A DNA stretch of 51,288 bases from an uncultured Akkermansia sp. (GCA_947589295.1 CANQBZ010000013.1:1-51288); one strand, 5' to 3'; counted from the stretch's first letter, positions 34,672 to 47,500 are shown. Notes: generated by a model not told the origin, from the letters alone. Made by a program: numbers and translations.

Positions 34672-34924
34672 GCGCCTCATCTTACCATACGTCCTGCTCT
34701 TGGCAAGCAAATTGAACGCCACCCCAGGGCAACCGCATTTGAGAAAAGTTCGTCAACACAGAACATGCTCATGTTGACTGCTATCATACTGCTATCATCG
34801 CTGATCCGCATCAAAAACCACAACGACAAGCGGTCATCATGCTGGCGGCTCCAAAGAATCCTCTAGCATACGTTCATGATTCAAAAAAACTGCTCAACAC
34901 GCGTATATCGTAATTGGCAATGCG
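34669..34924. repeat. Dispersed intergenic repeat, copy B (LolA-like/giant protein)
   Basis: About 256 bp aligned with copy A (31387-31630) from the minus-strand start codon outward. Shared blocks include GGCAAG, CGCATTTGAG, TGTTGACTG, GTCATCATG, CGTTCATGATT and CAACACGC. The inverted repeat is better preserved here: GTCAACA (34752-34758)/TGTTGAC (34772-34778). The two ends of copy B do not share terminal repeats like a transposon. Confidence 0.7.
34679..34706 (-). promoter_or_regulatory. Promoter of the LolA-like gene; leaderless start predicted
   Basis: On the minus strand, TTGCCA (34706-34701), a 16-base spacer, TAAGAT (34684-34679). The ATG is 8 bases after the -10 box. It lies in repeat copy B and matches the layout of the recJ promoter in copy A. 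Confidence 0.6.
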
Positions 34925-34968
34925 TTTGCCCGAACCTCCTCCCTGAAAGCGCCCCTAAAAACAGTGGT

Positions 34969-34989
34969 TATCTCTTTTCAAAAGAGATA
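34969..34989. repeat. Palindrome 1, TATCTCTTTT-C-AAAAGAGATA
   Basis: A perfect inverted repeat with ten-base arms and one central base. Its centre (34979) is 158 bases from the centre of palindrome 2 and about 371 bases upstream of the giant gene. Confidence 0.8.
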
Positions 34990-35126
34990 TACAGCTTACC
35001 TTTCATGCAACAAACTTATCACAAACAATTTTTGCATGGTCATCCTCCTCATTTTTTTTGGATGTGCATTGGGGGAAATTTTTCGTGTCATACTTGATTT
35101 CCGGGCATTTGCGAGCGGTCGTTGAC

Positions 35127-35147
35127 AATCTCTTTTGAAAAGAGATT
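35127..35147. repeat. Palindrome 2, AATCTCTTTT-G-AAAAGAGATT
   Basis: A perfect inverted repeat with ten-base arms, sharing its core with palindrome 1. Its first base is the last base of a TTGACA hexamer (35122-35127), so a protein bound here would cover a possible -35 site. Confidence 0.8.
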
Positions 35148-35254
35148 TCCGTATTTTATCCCATTTAATATGTTTATAGTAAGCAAGGTAAATAATGAAT
35201 CTGTTTTCTTGGATACTGTCAAGAAAAAAGATTCCGTTGAAAAAGATGCTGGAC

Positions 35255-35273
35255 ATCTCCTTTGAAAAGAGGT
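35255..35273. repeat. Palindrome 3, degenerate ATCTCCTTT-G-AAAAGAGGT
   Basis: A third, imperfect copy (one mismatch and one G-T pair in nine), centred 127 bases after palindrome 2 and 86 bases before the giant gene's ATG. Confidence 0.65.
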
Positions 35274-35349
35274 AGGCTGAATACCCTGTGGGAGACTCCA
35301 CGCGTGTGCAGCGCGCGCCCCCGCGACTCCAATTTTCATCATCATCATC

Positions 35350-35505
35350 ATGAAACTCCATTTACCTACTGGTCTCCGCAAGGCTCTGTTGGCCTGCCTT
35401 GCAGCCTTAGCCGGACGCCGCACGCTGCGGCGCACCGTGGCATCCGGGACGGCTCTCTTGGGCGCCTTCTCCCTGCTGTGGAACACGGCGACCCCTGCCC
35501 AGGCG
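35350..35505 (+). other. Extended two-hump signal peptide of the giant protein
   Basis: Residues 1-52: a charged start (MKLHLPTGLRK, 1-11), a first hydrophobic stretch (12-22), a basic break RRTLRR (23-28), a second hydrophobic stretch (29-44) and a cleavage region ending TPAQA before DEEPP. This n1-h1-n2-h2-c layout matches the extended signal peptides of type V secreted proteins in Proteobacteria. Similarity is of layout, not of sequence. Confidence 0.7.
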
Positions 35506-38500
35506 GACGAAGAGCCCCCGCTGGCGGCCCCCGCAGGTGATGAGCTCGCGCTGGGGACAGAGAGTGAAGATGAGGAAGACGGGATTATGGTTATTGCAGA
35601 ACGCCCAGGTAGCATAGCGTTTACGGTCAACCTGCCTGGCGATGCAAGCCAAGGTGACTCTAGTCAGAAGAGCGGAAGTTTGCTTTATGGGCTTAATCAT
35701 AGTTATAATCAGGCTTCGAATGTATGGGACGTGGCTTTACAGGAAGTTGCTGATACACGTTTCGAGGGAAGCGTCACCGTTAATGCACAGTTGTATCTTT
35801 CTGAGACGCTGGTAATCAACAATGGGAATAGCGGACAAACGATTACATTCGCAGGAGCAATTACGGGGGCAACTGGAAAAAACTTAGTGTTTGGTTGGGC
35901 TACAGGGAGTCAGACTTGGCTTTTCCAAAATTGCTTATCAGGCTTTGAAGGCGATATTCTTACAAAGGACCGAGGTGAATCTACAGCGGAGCAATATTTT
36001 ATTTGCAAGATTGATGGCCAATCAAATACAGGGGCTATTACACTGAAAGGGCAGTCTGATACTTTGGAGTTGCTCAATGCCACGATGCAGAACAAATCCA
36101 TCGATGTTACTAATTTGACGGTGAGTAAAAAGGCCGGATCCGAAGACGGAACTACTACGTTTAACATCGGTGCAGGTGAGGAGGCCGGTACGGTCAACGT
36201 GAGCGGAACAATGACGTTGAATGAGGGGGGTTCCGTTGATTTTCAGAAAGGCAATATCACGGCCGCCAACGTGGCGGGCAGTGCGGAGAGCGTGACCGTG
36301 GGCGCATCCGCCACCTTCAATGTAGGCGCCGGCACGCTGAGTGTGGAGAGAATGAATGTGGAAGGGAGTTTGATTCTGAACGGCACAACGCTGCACATCG
36401 GGGATGCTAGGAGTTCCGATCTCGGGACGCTCACGGTAGGAGCTGCCTCGACCCTGGAGCTGGGGGGACTCACTTCTCTTAATGACACCGTGCGGATCAC
36501 AAGCCTTAGGGGAGTCAGCTCGGAAAACACGCTCACGATCACCATATTGAACCTGTATGACATCCTGAAGGATCAAGACTTCTCACGTGGACCAATCACG
36601 TGGAACATTTTTGGTGAGGCCCTGAGCAATTCAGCACTGCCCGGACTTTCTTTCACCTCGGACTGGGGCTACAGTTTTAACTGGGTAAACGGGGCGCTCC
36701 AAATAAGCGACACCTCCGCTGAAAGAACTTGGACGGAGAGTTCGCATCTGGGGGAGACCCTCACATGGGCACAGGGGCAGGACGGTTGGGACGAGGTGGA
36801 CGGACAGAGTGGGAGTTTCACCAGTAACGACAGAGTTTCCTTCATCGGCAATACGGATGCAGTGAAAAATATCAGCATGCAGGGGGAATTGGTGGCGCGG
36901 AGCGTGAATATATGCGGTGAGGGCAGCTTTACTTTCTCCACGGCGGCAAATCAAACGGCGAGTCTTGCCGTCGCCGTCATGACCGTGGGAGCGGATACTA
37001 CCGTCAACACGGCGCTTACTGTAGCCATCAGCTTGACATTGAATGCCGGAAAGACCTTGACTGTGGGAGGTGCTTTCCGGGCAGAAGGAGCAACGATTAC
37101 CCTGAATAAGGACTCCAAACTCGTCCTTGTGGCGCAATCTACGGCTCCGCAGTATGGCGCGTTTTCCTTGGTGTACGGTGATGACGACGAAGGCGTCGGC
37201 AGTGTGGAGGTACAGGCGCAATCGAATCAAACCATTAACCTTGCCGGGATGCAAATTGGAGAAAATGTCACCCTTCTTCTGAAGCACGTGGGGGGGAGTG
37301 GCTGGGCTTTTTACCAGAACATCGACAGCTCGGCGGAGACCGGGGAAACGGATGTCACCGTAGAGGGGAATCAGATACTCCTGCAAGGGACCAATGTTGT
37401 CGCCAATATCAGCGAGACAGAGGTTGGTCTTTCGGACCGGCTAGTCATCGACAGTAATGGAACGACGACATTGTCGAGGGATTTGACGCTTCATACGGGG
37501 CAGTTGGACGTGCGAAACGCAACATTGAACGTCTTGAGTGGTACGATCTATGCCGGGAACGGAATCATTTCCAACAATGCTAATGCTAATGAAGGTCACA
37601 TCAACGCTCAGGATGTCGAGACAACTGTGGGGAGTGGTTCCCGGACGTACTACGGCGCCATGGCGCTGAGCGGTAACTTGACCAAAAAGGGGCAAGGGAC
37701 GCAAGACTTGAAGGGTGGGTCTGCCAACCAACTTTCCGTTGGAGGAAATGTGACCATTGAGGAGGGTACGCTCGCGTGGGGCCAGGCGGGGCTGAACTCT
37801 TCCATCACCGGGAAACTCGATATCCGGGAACAAAGCACCTTCAAGCTTTCCGGCGGCGTTCTGACGGTAAGCGGCGCTCTCGAGGCGTCGGCGGGCACCC
37901 TTGACATAGGTTCAGCTGCAGGTACGCTCAAGCTGCAGGGGATTGGGGAGCATACGCTGGGCACGCTGAATCTGTCCGGCGTCAATGGAACGCTGGATTT
38001 GGCAGGTAAACTCACGGTGCAGCGCCTCACGGGAAGCAACCTCACCTTTGCCGGTCTCACTTTTGCAGAAAACGGACACCTCGTCCTCGGTGCGCCGATC
38101 GATGCGGCCATCAATTTCGGTACCATCACCTTGAACGGGAATGCGGAGATGACGCTGAGCGGGAGCTCGTATTCGGACCTCCGTTTCGCGGGCGTCTGGG
38201 CGGAGGGCTCCAGCGGCACGCTCACCATTCACCTTTCCGAAGCCTTCCTGCGCAGCATTGCGGGAGATGAGACCGGTTACCAGCTCTTCTCCTCTTCATG
38301 GGCAGACCATGTGACATTCGCCACGGATGAAGATAGTCTGTACAAAGACAAGGTGAGCCTGAGCGAGGATGGCACGCACGTCATCGTCGGCTCTGCAACA
38401 GCCACGGATCTCTACTGGGCCGGGGAAGGTGACTTGGTGTGGGGAGAGGACTCGAATGTCTGGGCGCGTGATGAAGCTGGTACGGGAGGCAACGAGGCCT

Positions 38501-41500
38501 GGGGCGGCGTGCGCGCCAATGCTCATCTGGTCGCAACCTCGGGTGAGCACGCAGTCAAACTTGCGGGGGATGTGCGTACGGCCAATCTGGAGATAAAGGG
38601 GGTGGAGGGTGTCGGTTCATCCGTAACGTACAACTTTACATCGAACGATGAGGCTCTTCATTCGCTCGAGGTGACCGGTAATCTGACTGTCGGCGCTAAC
38701 GCTCGTGTGTCGTGGGATAACAAGACAAGTTTGTCCGTGGAGGATGATATCACTTTGGCAGACGGCAGCACACTGACCTTTCAGTCCAACTCTCACTCAG
38801 TGACGGGCAACTTGGTCATCGGCGGCAGCGCTCAAGTGTCGTTAAGTGGCGGGGCAAGTTTGTCCGTGGATGGCGATGTCACCTTGGAAAGCAGTGGTAC
38901 GTTGGAGCTCCAGTCCAGCTCCCATGCCATTGTCCACGGCTCTATCTCTGGTGGTTCTATTACGATGGCCGAGGGAACTACCTTGGAGATGGACGGTGCA
39001 ACAGCTTCTCTCTCCAGCCAACTTTCCGGTTCGGGTACCCTGAAATGGACCGGCGGTACGCTGACGCTGAGCGAAGGCTTCAGCGCCAGTGGAGGAAGTC
39101 CCAAGATCAACGTGGCCGGCGGCACGCTCGTCCTCGGCTATACGAGCACAGAGGACACGGATTATTTGTCTGGTACGGTGCTGGAGGTGAGTGCGGGGAA
39201 GATACACCTTCGAGGAGCAGAAGATGTTGCCAACGCCACCTACGTAGTTAAAGGGTTGGATGGCAGTGGGTCCGAGGTGAGGCTTGCCGAGCAAAGTGGT
39301 AATGCCAAGTTGATTATCGACACCGCAGGGGGAGAGTATTCCTTTTCAGGAGCGCTCAACGATAATGCATTCAACGGGGTTAACCACAAATTTGACCTCG
39401 TCAAGTGTGGCGAGGGCACCCAGACGTTCACAACAAATCACTTCGATACAAAATCCACCACAGTGAAGGGTGGCACGCTGAAGTTCACAGCCGCCGGTAC
39501 GACATGGGCTGCCTTCACGGTTGAATCCGGCGGAACAGCCATCTTTGAGAAGGGGTGGACATTTAATGGAAGCTCGCTTACCGTGAACAGCGGTATAGTG
39601 GATGTGACCGCTGGCAATCTGACTATAGGTTCAGCGCTGACCATGACTGGCGGTCAAATGACGGTAAATGAGAATACGTCTATTGTCGGTACAATTACGG
39701 TGAATTCCGGTGAGGCTTCTTTCAAGAAACGCCTGTCAAATGGTACTGGGGCCTTTACCGGGAAATTGACGGTGAGCGGCGGCGGCCAAGTTACGGTGGG
39801 CGAGGCATTCAGGGATCAACTTGGGACGAGTGGTACCAATGGGGACATTTGGTGCACCGGCCTGTCAGTTGATGGAGCGGGAAGTTCGGTGATGGTCTAC
39901 GGTGGGCTGGCAAATACGACCAATGCGAGCATAGATGTGACGAATGGCGGCAGTCTGGATGTCAAAAAATCTATTGCCGGAACCAATGCATATAATTCTG
40001 TAACAGGAAGTCTCAACATTGGCGTGTCGACTGCAGACGATGGGACGGAGACGGTGAGTTCAGGGAGTGTAACTGTGGGTGGTAACGCGTACTTTGGAAG
40101 CGTTACCATTAAGGGAAGTGGCAGCAGTCTGAATGTCACGGGCAAATTGGGGCTTGATGATACCGGAACCGATGAAAAATTGGTCATCTCCGACAGCGGG
40201 TCTGTGACAGCGCAGCAAGTTGGAGGAACGGGAGCCGGTCATGCCGGTCGTATTACGGTGGGTACCAAGGGCGATGACGGAATTTACTCAGCGGGTTCTC
40301 TGACAGTGACAGGAACCGAGGGCGAAGTTCTGAAGAGCAAGGGGCTTTTGGTGCAGGGAAGCGGATCATCAGTGACAGTGTCGGGTGGAGTAAACTTCTA
40401 TCACCAGTGCAGTGATAACACGAACTCCTTGCATGTGGACGCCGGAACAGTAAACATTACGGGGAACGTGACGATATCTGGCAATAATTCGCGCCATGTG
40501 TTGGTGGAAAACGGTGGTCAGTTGACAGTGGGAGGACTGATGAGTATGAGCGGGAAGAATCTGAGCGTCAACAATGGCACGGTCGCCTTGAGCGGAGGAC
40601 TAACAGCCGCTTCTGTGACTCTGTCGCGGGGAAGTTTGACGCTGGGTGGTGTGGTGAACGTGAGTGGGGACTTCTCTGCGAGCAACGGCACGGTGAAGGT
40701 GTTGGACGGCATGCATGTTACGCGCGGGCAAACCTGGAGTCTTGGAGCGAGCAGTGTGTTTGAGGTAGGAGACAGCACCACAATTGCTCTGGACGGAGAG
40801 ACGGGGGATTGGGTACTGGAGATTGACGCTTCCAGTGAAACCGGCGGCAAGCTCAAGCTGACGACTAGCGCTCTGACCATGCTGACTGATCTTAGCGGCA
40901 GCGGCCTCAAGCTCACTCTCACGGGCTTGAACTCAGCTCAAAATTGGGATTATCAACTTTTCCAAGTAGATGGGACTGCAGACGAGGGGTGGAAGACCGC
41001 GGCCGAGGCAATGTTGCAAGCCCTTCTCGGTGATGATTACAATGATGGGAGTTTCAGCGTTGATGGGGGGAACGGCACGGTACACTACACAACAGCATCT
41101 AAGGACCTTACGTGGGGTGGTTCAAGTGGCGGAACTTGGCAAGCAGGCGGCGATCAGAACCAGCCATGGAAAGAGAATGGAGAATGGACAACCTTTACCA
41201 ACAATGACAATGTTACATTTCAAGCTAATCAAGGGGAAGGGCAGATCTATGTGCAGGGCGGGCTTCTTGTCGGGTCGATGAATGTTGCCGGTGGCACGGG
41301 CTGGCAGTTCACCGGAGATAATGCAGATTCCTTGACACTGAACGGCGGGTTGCATCTCACGCAGCTCGGCACGCAGGTTCGTTTTGGTGGCGATCTGACA
41401 GTGACGCTCGGGGAGATAACCTTTGCGAATGGGGAAAGTAGCAGCGGCGAGTCGAAAGTGACCTTTGAGGGTACGCCGGTGCATCTTGAAGGCGGGATGC

Positions 41501-44500
41501 TCGGAATGAGCGGCGCTGGCACGGTGATCTTCAGTAATTCCTCCACTCTCACGTGGGATGCCGCATCGGATCTTGTGATCGGTGATGGCAGTACCGCTAC
41601 CGCGCTCACCATCGGTGGCAGCACGACAGTCGGTGAAAGCACGACCGCGCGCGCGGGGAGTTTGCACATTGAGGAGGGCAGCGCCGTTACCTTGGAGAGC
41701 ACTGGCGCTGTGTATACGGGAGCTGTGCAAGTGGACGGAAATTTGGTGTTGGATGGCACCGGCGCTGTGAATGTGAACGGCGGCGTTACCGTTGGTGAAA
41801 ACGGGGTGGTTGAATTCAAGAGGACGAGCGGCTTGACCGGGTATGCGGTAAGCGGCTCGGGCACGCTGAAACTGAATACAAATTCAGCGCTGGATGATGC
41901 CAGTTTTCAGGCTTTGGTCGGTACTAGTCTGGGAACTTTCAGAATTGCAGAGGGATCTGGTGTTGTCCTTGGTGGAGGTGCGAGTGCCAGTAAGTTCCAG
42001 AGCGTATCTAAATATTATGTGGAGGCTGGCGGTGCCTTGGCTTTTGGAGCCAGCCTGATGAATTACTCCGGCATCACGGTGCATATAGCGGGTGATGGCA
42101 GGCAAAAACGCGAGGGAGAGACAGATGCTCCATCCACGACGGCTTCCTATGCCGCTTTGGGCTTGTATAATCACAGCTCCTGGACTTCCGATACTAATAA
42201 CAGAGGTGCCCATCTCGATGCCACTTGCAGCTTCAACGTTGTCTTAGATGCCGATGCGAGTCTGGGCGTGGGGAACAACGCTTCCGGTACGGCTGGGATT
42301 TACGTCGAGATGCAGGGCAGCATCGACTTTGCAGGGCACACGCTCAAGAAGGTGGGATATGGGGAGTTGAGATTGACTGGTGCGTTCTCTGCCAGCGGAG
42401 AGAGCGGCGTCATCAACGTTGAAAATGGGAAGATCACCTTGGCCTATACGGAAAATGCTGATATTCTGCAGAACATCGACATCAATCTCTGCGGCTCCAC
42501 CGTGGGCGAAACTGCTGTTACCGGCGCGCTGGCGGTAAATGAAAGCGCCGCCATCGGCGCGCTGTACGGCAGCGGCACGGTAACGATTGCGGCGGACAAG
42601 ACGCTCACGCTTTCCAAGACGGCGATGGTGGCGGAAGGGATGCAGAGCTTCACGGGGACGATCAGCGGCGATGGTACGCTGCAAGTGAAAGAGGGCGTGA
42701 CATTCGAGCTCGGGCAATCATCCACCGTCAACACTTCGTTGGACATTTCGGGCACGCTAAAGATTACGGGTGCCACGACGATTCACTCCGGGAAAACTTG
42801 GGTGATCGGCGCGACCGGCAAGCTTGAAATCGTCGGGGACACCGATTTGATTAGTATGGCTGCAGGCGGCGGTGCACTTCAGTTGCAGGTGGTGGCGAGC
42901 TCTCAGAGCGATGGAGGCAAGCTCAGACTGGACACCGCTGCTTTGAACAGCCTGGCAGCTCTCAAGTATACTGCGGGGTCAACTAAGGGCATCCAACTCA
43001 GCTTGACCGGAACTGGCAGCGCAAAAATTAGCAGTGAGTCTGCATGGGAGTACCAGCTCTTTGACGTCGGTGACAACTTGTTGTCGGCCGAGGATCAAAC
43101 TGCGTGGGAAAAAGCTGCAAGAAATTTCCTCAATGCTTTGACGGGGTGGGAGGGAACGTTCCGTGTGAATGGCAGTGACGGTACGGTCACCTACTCATTG
43201 GAGGCGTACAACCTCACTTGGAATGGTACCGGCTTCACCTGGCAGTCTGATGGTGGAACTGATCAATGGTCATTAGATGACGGAAATACAACGGATTACA
43301 TCGAAAAATCCAATGTAACCTTTGACAATGAGACCGGCGGAGTGGTCGCCGTTGAGGGCGCTGTCATCGCAAGAGCATGGACGATTGAGAATGGCACATG
43401 GACGGTGAGTGCGAATGCCAATTCCTCCCTGCAGGTGCTCGGAGACTTGACCGTCGAGGAAGGTGCTACGTTGGAATTCTCCACGGGATTTTCTAGTAGA
43501 GGGCTCACGTTGGGAGATTCGATCATTGTGGAGGGAACTCTAGATTTGGGAACCGGTTCATACTCTCGCCAGCAGGGCGGCAGTCTGAAAGTGGGTAGCG
43601 CGGGACATTTTAGCGCATCCAATCTCATCTTGTCTTCAGGAGGGCTCATCTTGGATGACGGTGCACAGTTGACGATTGCCGCTCAAGCCCATTTGCCGGT
43701 AACGACCACGGAGGATGGGGGAAGGGAAATCGTTATCGGTGATGGGACAGTCGTGTCGGTGGGGTCTTTCTTCCCCAGTGGATACCAGAGCAACGAAGCT
43801 TTCACATTGAAGGTGAACGGAGGTACGTTCAGATCGAATGGGCAATATACGAGAGAAGGACAGTACGGCTACGCTTTCTCCTGGGTTGGTCAAAATGCCT
43901 CCATAGAACTGACAAATGGGGGAAGTTTCACCGTGGATGGCTCGGTGGCAAGTGGTACAGGAGGCGCTCAGACGGGGCGTATTGGGGACGTCACCATCAC
44001 GGGCGGCAGTACCTTCACCGTGGGTCATGATGATGCCTCGAACGTAAAGGCAGGCGCAAGCACCATCAAGGATGCGTGGGTGAACAGCTTCAGCATCGGG
44101 GGGAGTACGGAGTCTAAGCAGAGTACGGCAACGGTACGCGGATCGTTGCTGACGGCGACAACAGCGACAGTTGATGGCGGGGCAACGCTGAGCGTGGGCG
44201 GGAACTTGGCAGGTTTTTCCTCTGTGGGCAGTTACACGACCGCCATGACCAGCCTCACCATTGGCAGCACTGGGGAGAGCGCGAGCTGGGGAGAGGTGAA
44301 GGTGGCCGGGGACGTGTACGCCAATGCATTGACAATGTACAGCGCTCAGCGCGAGAGCGCAGGAGAGGGCGGAGCAATGGGAAGTTTGCTGACGGTGGGG
44401 GGCTCGCTCAATGCCACCACGGTGGATATGAACGGTGGGGGCATGTCGGTCGCTGGCACTTTGAATATCAGCGGTACTAGCGCTTCATTCAGCATGGACG

Positions 44501-47500
44501 GTGGTTCAGCTGAGCTCGGTTCGATGGCGTTGACGGGCGCTACCTTGACCATGACGAATGGTGGTCAACTCACTGTGACAGGGCAGTATGGGAATAATGC
44601 TTACGGTCTCGTGACAAATGCCAATATCGAGGTGTCCGGGGAGGGGACTTTGCTCGAGACGACCTATGGCATGAGGGTTAACAATGATTCTGCTTTGAGT
44701 ATTATGGATCATGCCCAGGTTGTCGTTGGCGGAGCGTTGATAGGGAATCAAAGTGGTACCTTGCTTGGGGGGGATGTCACGATTGGAAGCGGCGCGTCTT
44801 TGACCGTGAAGGGTGGAATGAGTAGCCAGGAAGCGGTTATCATCACCGGGGATGGGAGCGAATTGGTATTGGGTGATGATGAGGCTGAAGCAGAGGTGAG
44901 AAGCAGCGTTGCGGATCTCACCGTGGGTGGAAACGGTACGTTGGAGATCAAGGAAAGAAACACGCTGACGGTGAGCGGTAGCATAGTCGGCGATGGGGAC
45001 AACGGATCAACCTACGGTAGCATCACCGGGCAAGGCACCTTGAAACTCACGGCGGCAAGCGGCAGTTATGGGGGGAGTGTAGGCAGCAATTTCACGTACG
45101 ATGCGGCGGGGGAGTACACTTTGGGGGGCTTCAGTGGCAGCGTATTGACGGTGGCGCAGGGGCATTTGATCTTGGAGAGCGTGCTGAGCGGTGGGAGCAA
45201 CGTGACGCTGGAAGATGGAGCTGAATTGAGCTTGGCGAATGGTGACAATGCCGTAGGGGAACTGACAGTGACGGATTCCGGAACACTGCGTATGGCGGGC
45301 GGGACTTTGACTGCGGCGTTGAGCGGTAGCGGCACCCTGAGTGTCACCGGTTCGGGTGGCAGCACGGTTCGTGTATCCGGAGAGACTGGGAGCAACGTGG
45401 TAGTGGATTTGGGGAGTGGCGTCACGGTATCCGGTGCGGCGACGCTGAAGAGCGTGACCGGCAGTGGCAGCATTTCGGGCAACCTCACCCTGAGCGGTAC
45501 GGAGGCGGACGCTGCCAAGGCTTTCGCGGGCACGGTGGATAGCGCTTCCCAGGTGACAGTGAGCGGCGGGAGCTGGACGCTGGGCGGCGGTGCGCAGTTG
45601 GCCGGAGCGGTGACGGTAAACAGCGGAGCCAGCCTGGCTCTGGTGAAGGGCGACACGGTGGAGCTGCAGCACACGCTGACGCTGAATGGAGGGCTTACGG
45701 CTGTGGGAGGTGACGCGAACGCCAAAGCTACGTTGAGCATCTCCATGGCTTCGTCGGATGAGGTCGCTGCAATCCAGCTGGGCGGCACAGTGAATGGCAA
45801 CTTGTTTGAGGGCATCACCCTGACCCTCACCGAGGAAGCAAGTGGACTGAGTGGTTTTACCGATGATAATTTCAACGCATGGAGCTACCATCTCTTCGAT
45901 TTGCCGACCAGTTGGGTCGATGACTACAGCTTGACTGATTTCAAGGCAGATGTGGTGGGGGCGCTGGATGCGTCTCTTCTCAGCGGTCATTCTGGTTGGA
46001 AGTTTGTTCTGGACGACCAGGGATACTTGAGGATTGAGTTAGCCGGTACGCTCGTGTGGAATGTAGGAGGCGCCAATGATACGTGGTCGACGACAGATGC
46101 GAACTGGGGAACCGGGGACCACGTGCCGTGGGAGGATGACGAGGCGGCATTATTTGATGATGCCGAAGGCGAGGCTATCACGCTCAGCGGGGAGTTGAGG
46201 GCAAGCGGGGTGACAGTCAAGCATGGAACGCAGTGGAGTTTCACGGCGCAGGATGGAGGCTCGCTGGAGGTGGCCGACGATCTGACGGTGGCGGGTGGAG
46301 CCGCCCTGACCGTGGGAGCCGGCACGTCCATCACGGTGGGTGGTAACATCGCCTTGGACGGTTCACTGACACTGGCGTCTGACATCACCTTCGGCGGCAG
46401 CATCACCGGTTCGTCGCAAATTACGAGGGCTGAGGGTACGGAGGGCACGGTCTATGTCCTCTGGTCGCCGGGCGCCGACTCGACATGGACGGACTTCACC
46501 GGTAAGTACGGTGCGGATGCCTTGGGAACTGGCGTTGGCTACGGTGTCCAACTCAGCGGCGGTAATCTCACCATCTCCGGCGCCGCCACTTTCAACCACG
46601 ATTGGAAAGTGTCGGGCTCCGGGACCTTGACTTTTGGACAGGGCGTCTCTGTTGCTTCGGGCGCTAGTCATTCGATCATCGTGGAGGACGCTTCCATGGT
46701 CGTGACCGGAAATTTGGAGGCGGGAGGCGTCAGCAGCAGTATTACTGTTGACGGCGGCTCATTAACGGTGACGGGGAATTTACAGCAGGCCAACGGCGCT
46801 TCTACAGGGTCATTGACTGTACTCAATGGGGGTCGAGTGACTCTCGGGACTGAGACTGGGAGCAGTCACTATGCATACGTGACAGGGATCACCGTAGGAG
46901 CTGAAGGAGACAGTGCGGCAAGTACGGTTACGATTCACGGCGATGTGGCGAATGGTACAGGAACCGTGGTTGTGAGCGATGGAGGCGTGTTGGAGATTGA
47001 CGGACGATTGGCGAATAGTAGTCAATACAATGCCGCCACGGGAGCAATCACCATCGGTAACACGACGAGCTCCGGCACGATGTCAGTGGGAGGGGCGGTT
47101 CTTACCAGCGGCGTGACCATCCAGGGCGAAGGGAGCAGCCTGACGCTGAAGAATGCAGAAACCGCGCAGGCGAGCAGTCTGGGGGCTCTGACGGTAGGAG
47201 CGGGAGCGACATTCAGGATAGGCAGCAACCACACCGCGACCGTGACTTCGTTGGCGGGAGTGAGTGAGGGCTACGGCAGCATCACGGGGGATGGAACCCT
47301 GATTCTGACGGCAGCGAGCGGTCGGTTTGACGGCGCAGTGAGCAGCGTGCTGACGTATCAAGCAGAGGGGGGAACCTACACCCTCGGGACTTACAACGGG
47401 AGCGCCCTGACGGTGGGGAGCGGGACGCTGCAGATCAGCACGCAGCTTGCGACGACCGGAACGGTCATGCTGAACGGGGGCGAGTTGGAGTTGACGGATC

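Larger units (their letters stand above)
34925..35349. other. AT-rich upstream region of the giant surface-protein gene
   Basis: No believable gene is present. It holds three related palindromes (listed separately), a TTGACA at 35122-35127 without a well-placed -10 box, a TATAGT near 35176, a run of eight Ts near 35053-35060, and a TCATCATCATCATC tract just before the ATG. No clear ribosome-binding site precedes 35350. Confidence 0.55.

Noticed and set aside
34669..34924. Insertion sequence or MITE as the origin of the intergenic repeat
   Set aside because: No terminal inverted repeats, target-site duplication or transposase remnant could be seen at either copy; it is kept only as a repeat.
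35122..35150. TTGACA as a -35 box of the giant gene's promoter
   Set aside because: No reasonable -10 box lies 16-18 bases downstream; the next AT-rich hexamer is about 24 bases away, so the promoter is left uncalled.
34876..35361. Short frames on both strands in the region before the giant gene (73 and 121 codons)
   Set aside because: They run through the palindromes, which explains their repeated LFSKE-type words; no ribosome-binding site and no protein-like composition.
38671..38928. CRISPR array or DNA-level tandem repeat
   Set aside because: The repetition is at protein level in a coding frame with diverged bases and no spacer-repeat pattern. No CRISPR array was seen anywhere in the window.
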